From NCBI GenBank assembly GCA_951800675.1, contig CATOKC010000001.1, forward strand, positions 1 through 64,000: a stretch of DNA of 64,000 bases. The letters are read 5' to 3'. A program made the position numbers and the translations under genes. Below the pieces are notes generated by a model. That model ran no database searches. It worked only from the letters and a program-made list of their open reading frames with translations, and was not told where the DNA came from. This stretch comes from an uncultured Oscillibacter sp. (GTDB taxonomy: Bacteria > Bacillota_A > Clostridia > Oscillospirales > Oscillospiraceae). This document shows, piece by piece, positions 61,321 to 64,000 of this stretch (positions are counted from its first letter, which is position 1; each line of letters opens with the position of its first letter).

Positions 61321-61415
61321 AGAGCGCCTCCTGTTGTCAGAATGTTGGGACTGGTTCAGTTTACAGGAAACAGCTGGGAAAATCAACCTTTTTGCAAAAA
61401 AACTCCGGGCATAGC

Positions 61416-61453
61416 GAGAAAAGCCGGTACGGATTCATTCCGTACCGGCTTTG
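61416..61453 (-). terminator. Terminator of msmK
   Basis: AGCCGGTACGGA pairs with TCCGTACCGGCT (61422-61433 and 61439-61450), then TTTCTC on the minus strand. Confidence 0.8.
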
Positions 61454-61469
61454 GGGTCTATGGAAAGGC

Positions 61470-62648
61470 TTAGAACTCCAGGTTCTTGCCCTCGCTGTCG
61501 AAGAGGTGGCACACGTTGCCGTCGAAGCTGAGATGAATGGCGGCGCCGGGGGCGAAGCTGACGCTGGAGAGGTCCAGGGTGGGCACGATGACCACCACGT
61601 CCCGGCCCTCGGCGTTGGCGTGGAGATGGACCTCGCTGCCCATCATTTCGCTGACGTCCACCGTGGCGGTCAGGGTGTTGGCCCCGTCGCCCAGGGTGAT
61701 GTGGCTGGGGCGGACGCCCAGAGTGATGGCCTGAGAGCCCACGTTCTTGGCGGCCAGAGCCTTTTGCTTCACGTCGGAGAGCTCCACCTTCATGCCGCCT
61801 ACAGAGACGCTGTATTTGCCGTCCTCCTTCAGGAGCTTGGCGTCGAAGAAGTTCATCTGCGGCGTGCCGATGAAGCCGGCCACGAAGAGGTTGGCGGGAT
61901 GGTCAAAGACCTGCTGGGGAGTGCCGATCTGCTGGATAAAGCCATCCTTCATAATGACAATTCGATCGCCCAGGGTCATGGCCTCGGTCTGGTCGTGGGT
62001 GACGTACATGAAGGTGGTGTTGATTTTCTGCCGGAGCTTGATGATCTCCGCCCGCATCTGGTTGCGGAGCTTGGCGTCCAGGTTGGAGAGGGGTTCGTCC
62101 ATCAGCAGCACCTTGGGCTCCCGGACGATAGCGCGGCCGATGGCCACCCGCTGGCGCTGGCCGCCGGAAAGGGCCTTGGGCTTGCGGTCCAGGTACTGGG
62201 TGATGTCCAGGATTTCCGCGGCTTCCTTGACCCGCTTGTCGATCTCATCCTTGGGCACCTTGCGAAGCTTCAGGGGGAAGGCCATGTTCTCATATACCGT
62301 CATATGGGGATAGAGGGCGTAGCTCTGGAAGACCATGGCGATGTCCCGGTTTTTGGGCTCCACGTCGTTCATGAGCTGGCCGTCAATGTACAGCTCGCCC
62401 TCGCTGATCTCCTCCAGACCGGCGACCATGCGCAGGGTGGTGGACTTGCCGCAGCCGGAGGGGCCGACCAGGACGATGAACTCCTTGTCCGCGATGTCCA
62501 GGTTGAACTCCTGCACCGCCACGACGCCCTTGTCCGTCACCTGGAGATTGACCTTCTTTTCCGGGTCCGCCGCCTTTTTCTTGGATTTCTTCTGGTCTCC
62601 GCTGTGGGGGTAGATCTTCTTGATGCTCTTGAGGTTCAGAGTTGCCAT
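61470..62648 (-). CDS. msmK: Multiple-sugar ABC transporter ATPase MsmK/UgpC type
   Basis: 392 residues. Walker [10 protein letters not shown], signature [16 protein letters not shown], Walker [16 protein letters not shown]-loop VTHDQTEA, then the C-terminal TOBE-type domain. Near residues 12-45 it has a Lys-rich insertion ([15 protein letters not shown]) before the first strand, longer than in MsmX of Bacillus. It is not next to any permease, so it is likely the shared energising subunit for several sugar importers. The start at 62648 (MATLNLK) is the conserved one. Confidence 0.93.
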   Translation of the reverse strand: MATLNLKSIKKIYPHSGDQKKSKKKAADPEKKVNLQVTDKGVVAVQEFNLDIADKEFIVLVGPSGCGKSTTLRMVAGLEEISEGELYIDGQLMNDVEPKNRDIAMVFQSYALYPHMTVYENMAFPLKLRKVPKDEIDKRVKEAAEILDITQYLDRKPKALSGGQRQRVAIGRAIVREPKVLLMDEPLSNLDAKLRNQMRAEIIKLRQKINTTFMYVTHDQTEAMTLGDRIVIMKDGFIQQIGTPQQVFDHPANLFVAGFIGTPQMNFFDAKLLKEDGKYSVSVGGMKVELSDVKQKALAAKNVGSQAITLGVRPSHITLGDGANTLTATVDVSEMMGSEVHLHANAEGRDVVVIVPTLDLSSVSFAPGAAIHLSFDGNVCHLFDSEGKNLEF

Positions 62649-62873
62649 AGCGTACTCACTTTGACGAAGCGGCCTCCGCCGTCTCCGCCTCGCCCCGGGA
62701 AGCGCGTTCCCGCGGGCATTACGGCAGGTCTCCACACTGCCGCACCGCAAGTGAAAGCGGGGGATTCCTCCTTTTTTGTTGGTGCCGGGGACGATGGAAA
62801 TGGAGTCGCCGCCCGGCCCGTTGATTTTATGGAAAGGCGGGTATCCCGCCAAGTCCAACGTTGAGCCCGGGAC
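62649..62873 (-). promoter_or_regulatory. nagA-msmK intergenic region
   Basis: 225 bp, no gene. GGCGGG (62836-62841) pairs with CCCGCC (62845-62850), followed on the minus strand by TTTCC: a weak terminator or hairpin after nagA. No clear -35/-10 pair for msmK was found. Confidence 0.35.
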
Positions 62874-64000
62874 TCAGGCCGTGACGGCCTGGCCCTTGAA
62901 AAGAATCTTGCGGATGGACAGGTCCTTTTGGTCCAGCAGGACGATGCTGGCCTCCTTGCCCGCGTCCAGGGTGCCCGTCCGGTCCTCGATGCCGATGGAG
63001 CGGGCGGGGTTGTAGGTGCAGGCCCGCACCGCGTCCGCCGCCGGAATGCCGAAGGCGATGGCCTGGCGCAGGCAGCCCATGAGGCTGGTGACGGAGCCCG
63101 CCAGGGTCTCCGGGTGGTGCAGGATGGTGGCCCGGTTGCCGTGAACCTCGATCATCTGCCCGCCGAAGGGATACTCGCCGTCGGGCATGCCCGTGGCCCG
63201 GAGGGAATCGGAGATGATGATCATCCGCTCTTTTCCAAACAGGCCAAAGGTGAGGCGCACCACCGCCGGATGGATGTGGATGCCGTCGCAGATCAATTCC
63301 GGCATGACGGAGGGCACCTCGTAGGCCGCGCCGATGACGCCGGGGTCCCGGTGAGCCAGGGGCGGCATGGCGTTATAGAGGTGGGTGGCGTGGTCCGCCC
63401 CCGCCTCAAAGGCGGTTTTGGCCGTCTCGTAGTCCGCCACGGTGTGCCCCACGGAGACATGGACCCCCAGGTCCTTTGCCGCCTTGATGAACGCGGTGGA
63501 GCCGGGCTGCTCGGGAGCCACGGTGACCAGCTTCACGCAGCCCTCCGCCGCCTCCTGGAGGCGTTTGAGCATGGGGACGTCGGGGTCGTGGAGGAACGCG
63601 CCGTTCTGCGCGCCCTTCTTGGCCATGCAGAGGAAGGGACCCTCCAGGTGCGCCCCCACCACCTCCGCGCCGCCGGAATTTTGCTTGCGATGGGCGGCGG
63701 TGGTTTTGCAGATGGCGGTCAGCTGGTCCTCCGGCAGGGTCATGCCCGCCGGGCAAATATAGGTGACGCCCTGGGACAGCTCGTAGTCCGCGATTTTTTG
63801 CAGACCCTCCGCCGTGGCGTCGCTGAAATCCTCGCCCACCGCGCCGTGGAAATGCACGTCCACCAGACCGGGGATGACATAGCAGCCGGAGGCGTCCAGG
63901 ACCGTTTCGTCGCCGCTGGCGCTGGAAATCAGGGCGCCGTCGGTGCAGATATCCCGAGCGATAAAGCCCTGTTCCAGGTCAAAGACCTGTCCGCCGGTTA
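62874..64000 (-). CDS. nagA: N-acetylglucosamine-6-phosphate deacetylase (N-terminus beyond window)
   Basis: About 375 residues are visible; the frame continues past the window end (GGQVFDLEQGF, GLVDVHFHGAVGED). Metal and active-site segments: DVHFHG, AHLEGPFLC, VSVGHTVADY, THLYNAMPPL, HIHPAVV and IISDSLRATGMPDG with the catalytic Asp. It removes acetate from GlcNAc-6-P, feeding amino sugars to glycolysis and wall synthesis. msmK follows 225 bp downstream. Confidence 0.93.
   Translation of the reverse strand, partial: TGGQVFDLEQGFIARDICTDGALISSASGDETVLDASGCYVIPGLVDVHFHGAVGEDFSDATAEGLQKIADYELSQGVTYICPAGMTLPEDQLTAICKTTAAHRKQNSGGAEVVGAHLEGPFLCMAKKGAQNGAFLHDPDVPMLKRLQEAAEGCVKLVTVAPEQPGSTAFIKAAKDLGVHVSVGHTVADYETAKTAFEAGADHATHLYNAMPPLAHRDPGVIGAAYEVPSVMPELICDGIHIHPAVVRLTFGLFGKERMIIISDSLRATGMPDGEYPFGGQMIEVHGNRATILHHPETLAGSVTSLMGCLRQAIAFGIPAADAVRACTYNPARSIGIEDRTGTLDAGKEASIVLLDQKDLSIRKILFKGQAVTA

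Overview
The window looks like a chromosomal segment of a GC-rich Clostridia species, most likely a gut Oscillospiraceae of the Flavonifractor / Intestinimonas / Lawsonibacter type. The evidence is the codon bias, strong AGGAGG ribosome sites, sigma-A promoters with 17-bp spacers, a glutamate-synthase-linked [FeFe] hydrogenase, a vanG-type cluster, and Firmicutes-style transporters and two-component systems. The genus is an inference. No rRNA, tRNA, CRISPR array or prophage was recognised.

Layout. 1-2934: remains of an alpha-galactoside (msm/raffinose-like) operon. An ABC ATPase, an AraC regulator, a sugar-binding lipoprotein, a permease and a GH36 alpha-galactosidase have been shortened by internal deletions and partly fused, ending in a 475-bp IS5-type derivative with intact terminal inverted repeats. 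2988-12459: HxlR regulator with a divergent hydrolase-like gene, a two-gene hydrogenase/flavoprotein operon, XRE regulator, HAD phosphatase, OppA lipoprotein, and a Bax-inhibitor-1 protein. 12748-14217: an E. coli-type dGTPase gene cut by one TAA codon. 14476-20503: a vanG-type cluster (vanR, vanS, C39-like cysteine peptidase, D-Ala-D-Ser ligase, membrane serine racemase) with two matching promoter elements. 20559-30086: dipeptidase PepD, a five-gene ABC importer of the DUF3798 type, and a chemoreceptor. 30350-34447: CapA fragment, ROK regulator, and a lipase-like hydrolase next to glycerol kinase.

34504-40978: a 972-residue exported coiled-coil protein with an RND/MMPL transporter, facing two overlapping TetR genes across a compact divergent promoter. 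40973-41852: acyltransferase fragment and two transposase remnants. 42109-53336: sugar kinase, class II aldolase and zinc dehydrogenase, then a complete LIV-type ABC transporter and a YesMN two-component system, plausibly one catabolic island of unknown substrate. 53461-57830: a second gene graveyard (sugar kinase, sugar-binding protein, Hsp70, J-domain partner). 57867-58148: a long, apparently structured leader RNA before ychF. 58149-64000: YchF, an ECF sigma/anti-sigma pair, rhodanese, the shared sugar ATPase MsmK, and nagA running off the end.

Overall, sugar-uptake loci are decaying while peptide and amino-acid-type transporters, PepD and hydrogenase are intact, which suggests (inference) a shift toward amino-acid fermentation. 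The strongest candidates for undescribed biology are the shared VanR-like promoter element with its terminator-embedded -10, the exported coiled-coil/RND system, the LIV-coupled kinase-aldolase-dehydrogenase island, and the ychF leader RNA.
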